NCBI RefSeq assembly: GCF_965223525.1
Contig: NZ_CBDCWX010000005.1
Location: forward strand, 1-64,000
DNA: 64,000 nt
From: Leptofilum sp965223525
GTDB taxonomy: Bacteria > Chloroflexota > Anaerolineae > Promineifilales > Promineifilaceae
Direction of reading: 5' to 3'
Shown here: positions 19,616 to 28,753 of the stretch, one piece after another
How positions within the stretch are numbered: position 1 is the stretch's first letter
Layout of the letters: the number at the start of each line of letters is the position of its first letter
Position numbers and translations under genes: made by a program
Notes under the pieces: model-generated
Databases searched by the model: none
What the model was told of the DNA's origin: nothing
The model's input: only the letters and a program-made list of their open reading frames with translations

Positions 19616-21271
19616 TTACGCTGTAAAAACCTTATTCAACTGCTCCGAGGCAAAATCCATATCCGCCAAGTTGCCCGTCTGTGCCTGGTAAATACCGGGC
19701 AAATTAAGAGAGGCAGCTAAGTTCGGGTCGGTTTGGCCAGCACCAATTGTCCAGCGCAGCCCGTCGGCCGCTACCTTGAGGGCAGCTTCGCGGGCAAAGA
19801 TGCGAGATAAAGCTTGGCGGGTGGGCACGTCTAGCTGGATGGCTTCAGTTGGTTTTTGCACGACGCGCTCGGCAAAAACGGCCGCACACTCCGCATAAGC
19901 CACCAGTTCACCCAGCCGGAACAACACATGCTGGTTGCGCGTCAGCCGATCCAGACGGCAACGCTCCAAAATCACTGCCAAGGCTCGCAGCCCCATCGCG
20001 GCAATTCCTGCCCCATTGTCTGGCTCTTGCTGATGAATGGCAGCCAGACGATTTGCCCACTCTTTGTAATAATCGCCACGCGACTTTAGATGCTGCTGCC
20101 AGCGGTCACGGGCAATTGTCCACTCCATAATTTCAGATGTGCCTTCATAAATGGTGGTGATACGCACGTCCCGCTTGATTTTTTCTACCATGTACTCTTT
20201 GGTGTAGCCGTAGCCACCCATTGCCTGAATGGCATCCTCCGCCATTTTGTTGCCTGCTTCGGTCGCCATATATTTGGCAACGGCACCTTCTGTTTGCAAC
20301 CCTTCCTCATCACCATCCAGCCGTTCAGCCACCCATTCAATGTAGGTGCGTGCCGCTTCCAGCTTGGCAGCGTTGGGAACAATAAGCTTGTGCGTGTACC
20401 CTTGCTTTTGGCTCAATGGGGCACCGCCCTGAATCCGCTCTTGGGAGTAGCGGATGGCACGGCGCAGCGCTTCCCAGCCTGCCCCCAGACCAAACGCGCC
20501 CACCATCAGGCGGGTATAGCCAAAAACTGCCTGCGCTTGAGCTAACCCTTTGCCTTCTTCCAAACCAATCAGGCGGTCAACTGGCACGTAAACATTATCC
20601 AGAAAGAGAGCGGCCGTATTGCTGGCGCGAATACCATGTTTATCTTCCGGTTTACCTTTGGTGAACCCCTCTGCATCAGCATCAACCACAAACCAGCTTG
20701 GCCCGCCGGGAGCCAAGGCCAAAATGGTGTAAATATCGGCCACGCCACCGTTGCTAATCCACTGCTTGCGCCCGGTGATGTTATAGCCAACAATTTCGCC
20801 ATCTTCTTCAACAGGCTCCGCCTTCGTTGTCATTGAAGCCAAATCACTGCCCGCTTGCGGCTCCGTTGCGCCATAAGCACATAGCAGCGCTTCTTCAGCA
20901 ATACGGCCGAACCAATATTGCCTCTGCTCTTCAGTTGCCCCAACACTAATGGGATCAGAACCGAGGAAAGTCGCTAGTACGCCCGTTGCAATGCCCAAAT
21001 CCACCGTAGCCATCAATTCAGAAACGCGGTAAATGTCATAAGCGCCACCGCCCAGTCCATCATACTTTTCTGGGATGAACAGAAGATGCAAGCCAATGGA
21101 CATCGGATCGTATAGCTCTTTCAGGACATCGTGGGGAAATGTATCGTTGTGGTCTAGCTCTAGTAAAAATTCGGGGGTTAATTTGCGTTCAGCATACTTT
21201 TTAATGGTATCCAGAATCATATCGCGGGTCTCTTTGTCGAGACCAACTTCAGGTACGGCCGTATCAATCAT
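19616..21271 (-). CDS. Acyl-CoA dehydrogenase (long form)
   Basis: FAD-dependent acyl-CoA dehydrogenase of 551 residues, about 170 longer than short/medium-chain enzymes and closer to forms with a C-terminal helical extension. Visible motifs: LLCAYGATEPQAGSDLASM, GRKQWISNGGVADIYTILAL, ATEAGNKMAEDAIQAMGGYG and IYEGTSEIMEWTIARDRW, the last placed where the catalytic Glu region lies. The start at 21271 has GGAGGATGAA upstream; the frame continues 21 codons further without a ribosome site. It is the first gene of the minus-strand locus that continues with the synthase 80 bp later, so it may reduce or desaturate synthase products. An unlinked beta-oxidation role is also possible. Confidence 0.9.
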   Translation of the reverse strand: MIDTAVPEVGLDKETRDMILDTIKKYAERKLTPEFLLELDHNDTFPHDVLKELYDPMSIGLHLLFIPEKYDGLGGGAYDIYRVSELMATVDLGIATGVLATFLGSDPISVGATEEQRQYWFGRIAEEALLCAYGATEPQAGSDLASMTTKAEPVEEDGEIVGYNITGRKQWISNGGVADIYTILALAPGGPSWFVVDADAEGFTKGKPEDKHGIRASNTAALFLDNVYVPVDRLIGLEEGKGLAQAQAVFGYTRLMVGAFGLGAGWEALRRAIRYSQERIQGGAPLSQKQGYTHKLIVPNAAKLEAARTYIEWVAERLDGDEEGLQTEGAVAKYMATEAGNKMAEDAIQAMGGYGYTKEYMVEKIKRDVRITTIYEGTSEIMEWTIARDRWQQHLKSRGDYYKEWANRLAAIHQQEPDNGAGIAAMGLRALAVILERCRLDRLTRNQHVLFRLGELVAYAECAAVFAERVVQKPTEAIQLDVPTRQALSRIFAREAALKVAADGLRWTIGAGQTDPNLAASLNLPGIYQAQTGNLADMDFASEQLNKVFTA

Positions 21272-21760
21272 TTCATCCTCCAGAAAAAAAGAAGCAAAGC
21301 AAATGCAGGTTTGCTCTGCTCCCCAATATTGCAAATGTGCTGTAATAAACTATTTGGCTGCTAATTGAATTGCGAAATTTTTCACAAACCCTGACTTTGA
21401 TTGTAATTACTTATAGTAAAGGGCAAGAGTGACAACTGTCATGTGATATAGATGAAAAAAGCATAATGCGTTGTGTCATGATGATTAGCTTTCCTTATGC
21501 AAGAGATAAGTTAGCGAAGTTATTGTAGATGCTTTCGGGGGGTATTCAGAGTGACAACTGTCACGCACTATTTAGGCGAAAAGCATAATGCGCTGTGTCA
21601 TGGGACGAACGGCCATTTCTCCATGAAGGTATGCTAGAATATGGTCATCTTCATATCAGTAAAATAGGCAGTACGATAGTGCAACTTGAGCCAATGACAA
21701 CTGCGGCGGAGCGGGATTTCAGTCTAATCGAAGACCGATCCGGAGCAGGAATCTCCTGAT
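21272..21760. other. Divergent intergenic region with long direct repeat
   Basis: 489 bp, AT-rich, between the divergent acyl-CoA dehydrogenase and response regulator genes. It contains a 55-bp imperfect direct repeat (next entry) and a short CAGGAATCTCCTG palindrome just before the ATG at 21761. I see no convincing -35/-10 pair and no ORF. Confidence 0.6.
21426..21602 (+). repeat. 55-bp direct repeat pair with TGACA-AC-TGTCA palindrome
   Basis: Copies at 21426-21480 and 21548-21602, 122 bp apart. Both begin AGAGTGACAACTGTCA and end GCATAATGCG-T/C-TGTGTCATG; the middle 15 bases differ. The conserved TGACA/TGTCA inverted repeat looks like a transcription-factor site present twice upstream of either divergent gene. 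Confidence 0.8.
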
Positions 21761-22552
21761 ATGATCAATATTGACGTCTTTGAAAAAAGACTGCTAGACT
21801 TGAACAAGGCAGGTACTATGTCTAATCCATTGATGAAGCTGCTTAAAGACATCACAAATTCATATGATTTGGATGAACTAAAGACCTTGTGTATAGAATT
21901 AGGTGTTTCTTATGATAACTTAAGTGGCGACAATAAACTTGAGTCAAAAGCTAGAGAAATGATTCTTCATATGTGTCGCCGCAACAAATTAAATATTCTT
22001 TTAACAGCCTTACAGAATACGAGACCGCATCTGTTTGAGCGAGAACTAAATCAAAATTATATAGATACACTTTACGATTCACTCCAAATTTTTAATGACA
22101 ACAAAAATTTAGATCAAGGCATCCATGACTCAGGAATACCAGTTGAAAGAGGGAAAATCAAAGCACTCATTGTTGAAGATATTCCTTCTCAACAAAATGC
22201 CATCCAACAGATTCTCCATGAAATTGGAGCAAATGTAACCATCGCTAATAATCTTGATTCGGCATTAGGGTTTATACGGCTAACAAAGTTTGAGCTCATA
22301 ACTTTGGATATGCAATTAGATGAGATGGACTCAGCAGGACAAGTTGGTATCATGTTACTTGATCAGTTGCGAACCTATCAACGCGAAGCTGTTGTTATTA
22401 TTATCAGTGGCTTGCCCTGGTCAGGAGAAAATGTTCGAGATTTTCTTCGTGACTATAAAGCATACGACTATCTTAAAAAGCCTTTTAAGCCTGATGAACT
22501 CAAAATGCTGATAAATGAAGCATTTCCTTTACCATCACAAAATAAGAACTAG
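21761..22552 (+). CDS. Response regulator with effector-associated-like N-terminal domain
   Basis: 263-residue two-domain protein. Residues about 21-95 form a small helical domain with DLDELKTLCIELGVSYDNL, then KAREMILHMCRRNKLNILL and LQNTRP; this pattern matches the effector-associated (EAD, death-like) adaptor domains that occur in bacterial conflict and STAND-NTPase networks. Residues 133-255 form a receiver domain with Glu139-Asp140, phosphoacceptor Asp183, Ser216 and Lys240. There is no DNA-binding output. The following gene (54 bp downstream, same strand) is another receiver protein, so the two probably work together. No histidine kinase is nearby. Low GC and absence of ACGGCCGT set it apart from the flanks. 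The EAD assignment is by eye. Confidence 0.75.
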   Translation: MINIDVFEKRLLDLNKAGTMSNPLMKLLKDITNSYDLDELKTLCIELGVSYDNLSGDNKLESKAREMILHMCRRNKLNILLTALQNTRPHLFERELNQNYIDTLYDSLQIFNDNKNLDQGIHDSGIPVERGKIKALIVEDIPSQQNAIQQILHEIGANVTIANNLDSALGFIRLTKFELITLDMQLDEMDSAGQVGIMLLDQLRTYQREAVVIIISGLPWSGENVRDFLRDYKAYDYLKKPFKPDELKMLINEAFPLPSQNKN

Positions 22553-22606
22553 ATTGCATCCAACAGAAGGGCAATATTGGGTTATCAATTTTTTTGGAAA
22601 AGATAA

Positions 22607-25258
22607 ATGACGGAATTAAAGGAATGCCTTCCCAGAATTGTTTACGCCGATGATGATCAAGAAATACGGGAATTAGGGGCATTTGTCTTGCAATACAATG
22701 GATTCGAGGTCATCGAGGCTGAGGATGGAAGGGAAGCTATCGAAAAGACTTTAGAGTTTCACCCCGATTTAGTGATATTAGATGTTCGTATGCCTAGATT
22801 ATCTGGATACGAAGCAATTAAATATTTAAAATGTTATCGACCCGTCAAAAATATTCCAATCGTGATATTTTCTGCACATGGGCAGGAAGCTGAAATATCT
22901 TTTGCTTTAGAGTTGGGAGCCTCCGACTATATAGTAAAACCTTTTGCTCCAGACACGTTAATTCGCTCTATTAGTTCTTTAATTGGCGAAATATCACAAT
23001 CACCTGCCTCAAAAATTTGGCATAATAATACACCTAATGAGGCTTTTGCTGAATATAAGCAAAGGCTTATTTCCACTCCATTGGTTGAAGAATTAGAAGA
23101 TATTTCCTTTTGGCTAACGAAGATTGCGGATTCTCGTTGTGTTGAGAGTCTGTTAATTTGCCTAAACTATAACGATAATCCACGTAAAGGTGATGTTATT
23201 GAGACGTTGGGAAGACTACGAGTTAAAGCGGCCATACCCAAGATTGTTGAAATCGTAATTAGCAAGGCATCCACGCAGCTTCGTTCAATCTCCGCTTTGG
23301 CACTTGGCAATATTGGAGATGTCAACTCCATTTCTGTGCTTGGTAATGCTCTAAATTACGATCATAACCATGTTGCTAATGCCGCAGCAAAGGCACTTGG
23401 AAATATTATGGATGACGCCAGCATAGTTTATTTGGGACAAGCTTTAGCTGAACATAAGAGTCCAAATGTGAGAAAAACGGCTGCTGATATGTTGGGCAGA
23501 ATAGCTTCCCCAACGGCTGCTGACATATTGGCTCATGCCCTTCATCATGATAAACCGAGCATAGGGATTGCGGCAGCTCGGGCACTTGGAAACATTGGAG
23601 ACGATGCTAGCATAATACACTTGGGACAAGCCTTAATCGAACACAAGAGTCCGAAGGTAAAAAAAACGGCTGCTGATATGTTGGGCAGAATAGCTTCCCC
23701 AGCTGCCGCTGATTCACTGGCTCATGCCCTTCATCATGATAAACCGAGCATAGGGATTGCAGCAGCCAAAGCATTTGGAAACATTGGAGACGATGCCAGC
23801 ATAATACACTTGGGACAAGCCTTAGCCGAACACAAGAGTCCAGATGTGAGAAAAACGGCTGCTGATATGTTGGGCAGAATAGCTTCCCCAACGGCTGCTG
23901 ACATATTGGCTCATGCCCTTCATCACGATAAACCGAGCATAGGGATTGCGGCAGCTCGGGCACTTGGAAACATTGGAGACGATGCTAGCATAATACACTT
24001 GGGACAAGCCTTAGCCGAACACAAGAGTCCGAAGGTAAAAAAAACGGCTGCTGATATGTTGGGCAGAATAGCTTCCCCAGCTGCCGCTGATTCACTGGCT
24101 CATGCCCTTCATCATGATAAACCGAGCATAGGGATTGCAGCAGCCAAAGCATTTGGAAACATTGGAGACGATGCCAGCATAATACACTTGGGACAAGCCT
24201 TAGCCGAACACAAGAGTCCAGATGTGAGAAAAACGGCTGCTGATATGTTGGGCAGAATAGCTTCCCCAGCTGCCGCTGATTCACTGGTTCATGCCTTCCA
24301 TCATGAGGAAAATTTTGATGTACTTATCGTTGTTACTGAAGCTTTGGGCAACAATACAGTGGCAGGAAGTGTGCGAACTCTGCGACTGGCTTCAAAGAAT
24401 CATCAGAGCAAACGTGTCCGCGAAATTTCAAAACGGCAATTAAAATACGTTGAAAGTATAATTAAAAACATCGCCCTTCTGGATTCAGATTATCTAGTAT
24501 TAAGAGGGGAGAGCGTTATTAGATTGGCAAATTTAGCTAAACACTCAAGTTCATTAACTGCAACAAACGCACAAAAAACTTTCTGGGCAAATGTTCGTCA
24601 CAGTCTACCAAGTGTGACTGATAATGCTTCTTCTGATGAAAATAAGGAGAAGTGGGGTAAATTGAGTGATATTGCCTTTGCGTTATCCGGAGAGAGACAG
24701 TACCAAAATAAAATGTTACGTGAGATCGTAATCTCAAAGAGGGAGCCAGAATTATTAAGCACTGCCCTTTCAGCACTAGGACATAATATAGATGAGGATT
24801 CCGTTGACCTAATAATTGACTGCACCTCACATGAAAATCATAATATTCGTCGGTCAGCCGTTGACGCCTTAGGACGGATCAAGAAAAAATCAACGGCTTC
24901 CTTGATGATAAAAATGTTAGATGATCCTTCTCCAAGCGTACGGTTAGCAGTTGTTATGGCTTTGGCTTCATTAGATACATCAGAGACGATACAAGCCCTT
25001 AATAATGAATTGCAGCGTGGAAACAAACATATGCGTATTGACGTGACAAAAGCATTAGGGCACTCCAAAAACCTGCTGGCAACACGCTCAATTTTGCAAC
25101 ACATATTGCGTGAAAAAGATACCGATGTATTACATTCTTCTATTCAGGCTTTGGAAACAAAAGTTGTAGAAGATGGCACAATCATAGAGATTTTAACACC
25201 GTTTTTAGATCATCCGAGTGATCATGTGCGCCAAGTAACTACAAAAATCTTGAAATGA
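22607..25258 (+). CDS. Receiver domain protein with long HEAT-repeat array
   Basis: 883 residues. Residues 9-125 are a complete receiver domain (Asp15, Asp16, phosphoacceptor Asp59 in VILDVRMP, Ser89, Lys111 in IVKPF). From about 160 to the end the protein is made of HEAT/PBS-lyase-type helical repeats (ALGNIGDDASIIHLGQAL, KKTAADMLGRIASPAAAD), a scaffold for protein binding. The central five repeat units of 63 residues are almost identical at DNA level. It follows the EAD-like receiver gene by 54 bp. GGAAAAG precedes the ATG. Low GC and no ACGGCCGT. Likely a phosphorylation-controlled scaffold; the partner is unknown. Confidence 0.85.
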   Translation: MTELKECLPRIVYADDDQEIRELGAFVLQYNGFEVIEAEDGREAIEKTLEFHPDLVILDVRMPRLSGYEAIKYLKCYRPVKNIPIVIFSAHGQEAEISFALELGASDYIVKPFAPDTLIRSISSLIGEISQSPASKIWHNNTPNEAFAEYKQRLISTPLVEELEDISFWLTKIADSRCVESLLICLNYNDNPRKGDVIETLGRLRVKAAIPKIVEIVISKASTQLRSISALALGNIGDVNSISVLGNALNYDHNHVANAAAKALGNIMDDASIVYLGQALAEHKSPNVRKTAADMLGRIASPTAADILAHALHHDKPSIGIAAARALGNIGDDASIIHLGQALIEHKSPKVKKTAADMLGRIASPAAADSLAHALHHDKPSIGIAAAKAFGNIGDDASIIHLGQALAEHKSPDVRKTAADMLGRIASPTAADILAHALHHDKPSIGIAAARALGNIGDDASIIHLGQALAEHKSPKVKKTAADMLGRIASPAAADSLAHALHHDKPSIGIAAAKAFGNIGDDASIIHLGQALAEHKSPDVRKTAADMLGRIASPAAADSLVHAFHHEENFDVLIVVTEALGNNTVAGSVRTLRLASKNHQSKRVREISKRQLKYVESIIKNIALLDSDYLVLRGESVIRLANLAKHSSSLTATNAQKTFWANVRHSLPSVTDNASSDENKEKWGKLSDIAFALSGERQYQNKMLREIVISKREPELLSTALSALGHNIDEDSVDLIIDCTSHENHNIRRSAVDALGRIKKKSTASLMIKMLDDPSPSVRLAVVMALASLDTSETIQALNNELQRGNKHMRIDVTKALGHSKNLLATRSILQHILREKDTDVLHSSIQALETKVVEDGTIIEILTPFLDHPSDHVRQVTTKILK
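23432..24376 (+). repeat. Five 189-bp tandem repeats, alternating A/B types
   Basis: Units start at 23432, 23621, 23810, 23999 and 24188. Units 2 and 4 differ at only two positions in 189; units 1 and 3 are also nearly identical, whereas neighbours are less alike, so the array is a 378-bp higher-order repeat duplicated recently. All lie within the HEAT array gene and keep its frame. Unit 5 diverges in its second half. Confidence 0.92.
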
Positions 25259-25375
25259 TCACCAATGCCGAAACAAAATGCTAACAATACGGCAATATTA
25301 GTTCAATACAATAAAACAGAAACGATTATAAACTCTATTCATTCCTCTCTCTTATCACGAAAAATGATTTGAACC

Positions 25376-26899
25376 TTAATCTAGCTTATCTTCTGGTTGG
25401 GGCATACGGCCGTACATCTCTGTCATGTCTCCCAAACGCTTGGCAATGCCATCGGTGAGCATGTGGGGCAGGTAGCGCCAGCGCCAGTAGCCACCCACCT
25501 TGCCGGGGAAGTTCATCCGCGCTTCGTTGCCCAGCCCCATGAGGTCTTGCAGGGTGGCAACGGCCGTATTCGACACCGACGCATACGCCAATCGAGTCAT
25601 GTCCCAAGAGATATTTTGTCCGCTAATTTGCATGTAGCGGCGAATATGATCCCGCTCGGCATCGATGGCGTTTTGGTACCAGCCCAGCACCGTTTCATTA
25701 TCGTGCGTGCCCGTATAAACAACACAGTTCTTATCAAAAGTGTGGGGCAAGAAGCCGCTGTTGCGCTCGCCGCCAAAGGCAAACTGCAAGATTTTCATGC
25801 CGGGAAAATCAAACTGATCGCGCAAAGCCTCCACTTCCGGTGTGATCACGCCTAAATCCTCGGCAATGAGGGGCAGTTCGCCTAGCTTGTCTCGCATCGC
25901 CTGGAAGAATTTTGCCCCCGGTCCCGGAACCCACTGGCCAACAACGGCCGTTGGCTCCTCAGCCGGAATCTCCCAATACGCATCAAAGCCACGAAAATGG
26001 TCAATCCGCACGATGTCTGCCTGGGTAAAGCACATTTGCAGACGAGCAGCCCACCATCTGTAGCCGTTGTTCGCCATGCGCTCCCAGCGGTAGAGCGGGT
26101 TGCCCCAGCGCTGCCCAGTCTCGCTAAAATAATCCGGCGGCACCCCGGCAATCACAGTCGGCGCACCGGTTTCATCCAAGTAAAACAGCTCTGGGTTGGC
26201 CCACACGTCTGCGCTGTCGAAGGCAACAAAGATGGGGATGTCGCCCACAATTTGGATGCCGCGCTCGTTGGCATACGCCTTCAGGCTGAGCCACTGCTGA
26301 AAGAAGAGGAACTGCAAAAATTTGTGGAGATCGACTTCTCTTGCCAGCTTCTCGTCCCAGCCTGCCATTGCCTCCGGTTCGCGCAGGGCAATCTCGCGGG
26401 GCCACGTATTCCACACGCCACCTTCATGTTCTACATGATGGTTTTTCAGTGCCATGAACAAGGCGAAATCATCCAGCCAGCTTCTTTGCTCAGTGCAAAA
26501 TTGCTGATAAGCAGCTTTTTGTTCCTCAGTGCCATGCGTCAGAAAATATTCGTGAGCCTGCTGCAAGAGCGCAGTTTTGTACTCAATGACGGGACCAAAG
26601 TCTACGGTGTGGTCTGGAAATTGGGGGAAGGTGAAAACGGCCGTTTCCGGCAAATACCCATCCCGCACCAATCGGTCTGGACTAATGAGCAGCGGATTAC
26701 CGGCAAAAGCAGAAAATGCTTGGTATGGAGAGTCACCATATCCTGTAGGCCCCAGCGGCAAAATTTGCCATAAAGATTGCTTGCTAGCGACCAAAAAATC
26801 TACAAATTGGTAAGCCGAATCACCAAAATCACCAATGCCATACCGTCCGGGGAAGCTGGTCGGATGAAGTAAAATGCCTGCGGCACGTTTAAAGCGCAT
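25376..26899 (-). CDS. malQ: 4-alpha-glucanotransferase
   Basis: GH77 disproportionating enzyme that transfers maltodextrin segments between glucans, cytoplasmic. The 507-residue length and motifs fit: LHPTSFPGRYGIGDFGDSAY and WQILPLGPTGYGDSPYQ at the N terminus, VRIDHFRGFDAYWEIPAEE with the nucleophile Asp, LIAEDLGVITPEV with the acid/base Glu, and YTGTHDNETVLGWY. AAAAGG precedes the ATG. It follows glgA on the same strand after 163 bp containing two repeat elements; together they suggest glycogen and maltodextrin metabolism. Confidence 0.95.
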   Translation of the reverse strand: MRFKRAAGILLHPTSFPGRYGIGDFGDSAYQFVDFLVASKQSLWQILPLGPTGYGDSPYQAFSAFAGNPLLISPDRLVRDGYLPETAVFTFPQFPDHTVDFGPVIEYKTALLQQAHEYFLTHGTEEQKAAYQQFCTEQRSWLDDFALFMALKNHHVEHEGGVWNTWPREIALREPEAMAGWDEKLAREVDLHKFLQFLFFQQWLSLKAYANERGIQIVGDIPIFVAFDSADVWANPELFYLDETGAPTVIAGVPPDYFSETGQRWGNPLYRWERMANNGYRWWAARLQMCFTQADIVRIDHFRGFDAYWEIPAEEPTAVVGQWVPGPGAKFFQAMRDKLGELPLIAEDLGVITPEVEALRDQFDFPGMKILQFAFGGERNSGFLPHTFDKNCVVYTGTHDNETVLGWYQNAIDAERDHIRRYMQISGQNISWDMTRLAYASVSNTAVATLQDLMGLGNEARMNFPGKVGGYWRWRYLPHMLTDGIAKRLGDMTEMYGRMPQPEDKLD

Positions 26900-26940
26900 A
26901 ATTGAGAACCTTTTCTGAGATTGAGTAACTGTTCACGTCA

Positions 26941-26993
26941 TACCTGCAAAGGCAGGAATCCATCTGCCTGGATACCTGCCTTCGCAGGCATGG
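26941..26993. repeat. CCTGCnnnGGCAGG hairpin element
   Basis: CCTGCAAAGGCAGG and CCTGCCTTCGCAGG, two short hairpins around GGAATCCATCTGCCTGGATA, in the malQ-glgA gap. Looks like an interspersed REP-type element. Confidence 0.65.
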
Positions 26994-27062
26994 CATTGAG
27001 GGCAACTTGTTCAGTTACGGATTTTGAATGTTTTGGAAAAGTGTAATCGAGTAATTACTCAA

Positions 27063-28508
27063 TTACCCATTCAATGTGCGAGCAATGGCCCATTCATAAA
27101 GCTGCTGATACCCGCTGGCGGAGCGTTGCCATGAGAAATCGGCCGTCATGCCGTTTTGCTGGATAGTTTGCCAGCGGGGCTTGTCTGCATTGTAGACGTA
27201 AATGGCCCGTTGGAGGGCGTGCCAAAACGAATCCGCATTGTAATCATTAAACAGGAAGCCCGTTTCGCCATCCCGCACGGTGTCGGCCAAGCCACCTGTG
27301 GCGCGCACAACGGGCACGCTGCCGTAGCGCATGGCAATGAGCTGCCCCAGGCCACACGGCTCAAACAGCGAGGGCATGATAAACATATCGCTGCCTGCGT
27401 AGATGAGCGGAGCAAAGTTGGCATCGTAGCTTAGGTAGGCGGTCATTTTGTCTGGATGGTAGCTGGCGAGTTTGGCAAACATATTTTCGTAAGCCGGATC
27501 GCCCGTGCCCAAAACAATAAATTGCGCCTCGCCAGCAAGGCCGTTCATCAGTAAATGAATGACGTGGCCGGTAATTTCTAGTCCTTTTTGAAAATCAAGG
27601 CGAGTGACCATGGCAACTAAGGGGATATTGTCTCGCTGGGGCAGGTTGGCGCGGGCTTGTAGGGCGTGGCGGTTGTGCAGGCGGTTTTCTAAATGCTCGA
27701 TGTTGAAGTGGCTGGCTAAACGGCCGTCTGCTGCCGGATCCCACTCTTCATAATCCAGGCCGTTCAAAATGCCATGCACATCATAATGGCGATGGCGCAG
27801 CAGGCTGTCTAGCCCTGCCCCGCCGGAGGGTGTCATAATTTCCTGGGCATAGGTAGGGCTGACGGTATTGACCATGGTGGCATGGTAAATGCCCCGCGCC
27901 ATGAAATTTACTTCACCGTATCCTTCTTCAGCCAGCGAGTGCGTTTGCAAGCCCAAATAATTAAAAATTTGCCAATCGGTTTTGCCCTGATGGGCTAAAT
28001 TGTGGATGGTAAAAACTGTGGCAATGCCGCGAAACGCCTCGTATCCTTGCCCGGCCGTAGACAGCCAAGTAAGCGCGGGAGCAGTATGCCAATCGTGAGC
28101 GTGAACTACGTCTGGCTTCCAATCCAGAGCAATGGTTAGCTCTAGTGCAGCACGGCTAAAGAAGGCAAAACGGTAAACATCATCATCGTAGCCATACAGG
28201 TTCGGGCGATTAAAAAGATTACCTTCGGCAATAAAATAAATGGGAACTTCACTATTGGGTAACGTACTTTGGAACGCGCCTGCCACAAGCTGCCCTGCCC
28301 CTGTTGGCACAGTGAGCGCACCAGGCATCGGCGTAACGCCAGGATAGCCAGCCTCAATCTTTTGGTAAGCAGGCATCACGACGCGAACATCGTGACCCAT
28401 CTCGTGTAAGGCTTTGGGCAATGAGCCACCCACATCGCCCAGCCCGCCAGTTTTGGCAAAGGGAGCAACCTCGGCGCTCAGAAACAGTATCTTTAATTTC
28501 TTGGACAT
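27063..28508 (-). CDS. glgA: Glycogen synthase (ADP-glucose)
   Basis: GT5 glycogen/starch synthase of 481 residues that extends alpha-1,4-glucan from ADP-glucose. N-terminal VAPFAKTGGLGDVGGSLPKA carries the KxGGL nucleotide-sugar motif; HAHDWHTAPAL and GILNGLDYEEWDPAADG are typical; the C-terminal GT-B half has FIMPSLFEPCGLGQLIAMRY, with the catalytic Glu and GLADTV. ATG at 28508 chosen with AAAGG upstream; a TTG one codon earlier is possible. malQ follows on the same strand. Confidence 0.95.
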   Translation of the reverse strand: MSKKLKILFLSAEVAPFAKTGGLGDVGGSLPKALHEMGHDVRVVMPAYQKIEAGYPGVTPMPGALTVPTGAGQLVAGAFQSTLPNSEVPIYFIAEGNLFNRPNLYGYDDDVYRFAFFSRAALELTIALDWKPDVVHAHDWHTAPALTWLSTAGQGYEAFRGIATVFTIHNLAHQGKTDWQIFNYLGLQTHSLAEEGYGEVNFMARGIYHATMVNTVSPTYAQEIMTPSGGAGLDSLLRHRHYDVHGILNGLDYEEWDPAADGRLASHFNIEHLENRLHNRHALQARANLPQRDNIPLVAMVTRLDFQKGLEITGHVIHLLMNGLAGEAQFIVLGTGDPAYENMFAKLASYHPDKMTAYLSYDANFAPLIYAGSDMFIMPSLFEPCGLGQLIAMRYGSVPVVRATGGLADTVRDGETGFLFNDYNADSFWHALQRAIYVYNADKPRWQTIQQNGMTADFSWQRSASGYQQLYEWAIARTLNG

Positions 28509-28702
28509 CAAACGGCCTTTATGTAAAAGCGGGAAAGTTTTTGAAAATTAGAAGTGCCTTTCTCTCGCCTTTACTTGAATCACAATGCGTTAGGTTCGTT
28601 TATCTAAAAATCTTCTTGTGATTTGCTTATCAATTTCTTCCTAAAAAACCATCAATCGCTATTTTCCCTGATTTTGGCCATTGTTCAACAGAATTGTCTA
28701 TT

Positions 28703-28731
28703 TTGGTGTGACTTTGGCAGTGATGTACAAT
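28703..28731 (+). promoter_or_regulatory. Sigma70-type promoter of LysM protein gene
   Basis: -35 TTGGTG (28703-28708), 17-bp spacer, -10 TACAAT (28726-28731), about 22 bp before the GAGGAGAG ribosome site of the gene at 28754. Confidence 0.55.
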
Positions 28732-28753
28732 AACAACAAATGAGGAGAGTGGC

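Noticed and set aside
23444..24284. Long minus-strand open frames opposite the HEAT array
   Set aside because: They are shadow frames created by the repeat periodicity of the + strand gene and lack ribosome sites.
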